Source: Oscillospiraceae bacterium
GTDB taxonomy: Bacteria; Bacillota; Clostridia; Oscillospirales; Oscillospiraceae
DNA length: 33,000 bases
Assembly (NCBI GenBank): GCA_017406005.1
Contig: JAFQZI010000104.1
Coordinates: 1 to 33,000, forward strand
Reading direction: 5' to 3'
Under the pieces are notes generated by a model. The model was not told the DNA's origin. It made no database searches and worked only from the letters and a program-made list of their open reading frames with translations. A program made the position numbers and the translations under genes. Shown here one piece after another: positions 32,423 through 33,000 of this stretch (positions within the stretch are counted from its first letter, which is position 1; each line of letters opens with the position of its first letter).

Positions 32423-33000
32423 ATGAAGATTCTTGTAGCAACAGGCTCTTTCAAAGATGTATTCAGCCCTCTCGAGGCAGCTGATGTACTCTGCAATGCC
32501 CTGGACAGGAAAAAGAATGAAGTATCCATGGTGCCGTTTTGTGACGGCGGAGAGTACACCTTTGAAGTGCTGCAGCACTGTTTCGATTATAGAGAACAAA
32601 AGGTAGAGCCTGTTGTGCATCCGTCCGGAAAGCAGGTTGCTTCCCATTACCTGATGCAGGGAAACGAAGCACATCTTGTCTCCTCCTGTATTCTGAGGCT
32701 CTTTCCGCAGGAGGATGCATTAAAGAATCCGCTTGCCCTGACGGATTACGGATTCGGGCAGCTGATAGCGGAGGCTTTGCAGCGAGGGTGTACCAGACTG
32801 ACGCTTTATCTTGGTGGGACGTCTACCGTATGCTGCGGGATGGGTACCATTCAGGCATTAGGTGCAAAACTGTTTGATGCAGAAGGAAAACGGATCGATG
32901 CTCCCTGCACAGGAGCGGACCTGATCCGGATCTCCCGTATTGAACCTCCGGATATGGATTTCTCCGGGATCGAGCTTCATATTGTGGCAGACGGGAACTC
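32423..33000 (+). CDS. Glycerate kinase (PF02595-type), 3' end outside window
   Basis: The frame is open from ATG 32423 to the window end (192 codons seen). The start ILVATGSFKDVFSPLEAADV, then VPFCDGGEYTFEVL and LYLGGTSTVCCGMGTIQALG, matches bacterial glycerate kinases, which usually read GGS.T.DGG..ML.ALG at the last position. Here GGT-STVCCGMG replaces the common Asp-Gly-Gly, so substrate or activity may differ. It lies 10 bp after legG with no terminator between, so it is part of the operon. Confidence 0.8.
   Translation, partial: MKILVATGSFKDVFSPLEAADVLCNALDRKKNEVSMVPFCDGGEYTFEVLQHCFDYREQKVEPVVHPSGKQVASHYLMQGNEAHLVSSCILRLFPQEDALKNPLALTDYGFGQLIAEALQRGCTRLTLYLGGTSTVCCGMGTIQALGAKLFDAEGKRIDAPCTGADLIRISRIEPPDMDFSGIELHIVADGN

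Noticed and set aside
1-33000. CRISPR arrays and riboswitches
   Set aside because: No regularly spaced direct repeats and no recognisable riboswitch architecture were seen on either strand.

Overview
The window reads as a chromosomal segment of a Bacillota bacterium, probably a clostridium of the Lachnospiraceae type. This rests on the gene families (YmdB, YhaO/YhaN-like pair, QueH, ComEB, YolD-associated Y-family polymerase) and on strong purine-rich ribosome binding sites. The species cannot be fixed from the sequence alone.

Region 1 (1-13.4 kb) is a decayed prophage or phage-like island. It opens with a plus-strand SOS/mutasome block: a LexA/UmuD-type S24 peptidase (partial), a UmuC-like Y-family polymerase and a YolD-like protein. 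A tiny Cys-rich ORF and a terminase-small-subunit-like gene follow. About 9 kb later comes a terminase large subunit with a large internal deletion, then small phage-type ORFs and a NUMOD-like scrap. Between the two terminase genes lie eleven minus-strand cargo genes: PPOX-fold flavoprotein, flavodoxin, exported protein, methyltransferase, ASCH domain, nitrilase, esterase, GH3 beta-glucosidase, S66 peptidase, DUF1801 and GNAT. They are visibly more AT-rich than the flanks. Four near-identical copies of a 30-45 bp element, each holding a minus-strand sigma-70-type promoter, sit just upstream of cargo genes. Broken copies of the small-subunit 3' end and of the large-subunit 5' end are interspersed. 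I read this as stepwise accretion of promoter-bearing cargo (moron-like) cassettes at a terminase junction. It is the most unusual structure in the window. Several cargo genes are damaged (frameshift, in-frame stop, truncation).

Region 2 (13.4-18.9 kb) is ordinary core chromosome: tRNA-Arg(ACG) with its own promoter and terminator, ymdB overlapping an SbcD/YhaO-like nuclease gene that overlaps an SbcC/YhaN-like ATPase gene, then dCMP deaminase (minus strand, consensus promoter) and queH.

Region 3 (18.9-33 kb) is a tightly packed plus-strand surface-glycan operon. It starts with a Wzz-like chain-length protein, an initiating sugar transferase (with a C-terminal frameshift), a Wzy-like polymerase, a Wzx flippase and a probable glycosyltransferase. 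It continues with a nonulosonic-acid set resembling the GDP-sugar legionaminic acid pathway: LegB-like dehydratase, PP-loop amidotransferase, PtmE-like guanylyltransferase, CMP-sugar synthetase, NeuB/LegI synthase and NeuC/LegG epimerase. An ATP-grasp ligase, a PHP phosphatase and, at the window edge, a glycerate kinase are woven in; these may decorate the sugar. The LegC aminotransferase and LegH acetyltransferase are not in the window and may lie downstream.
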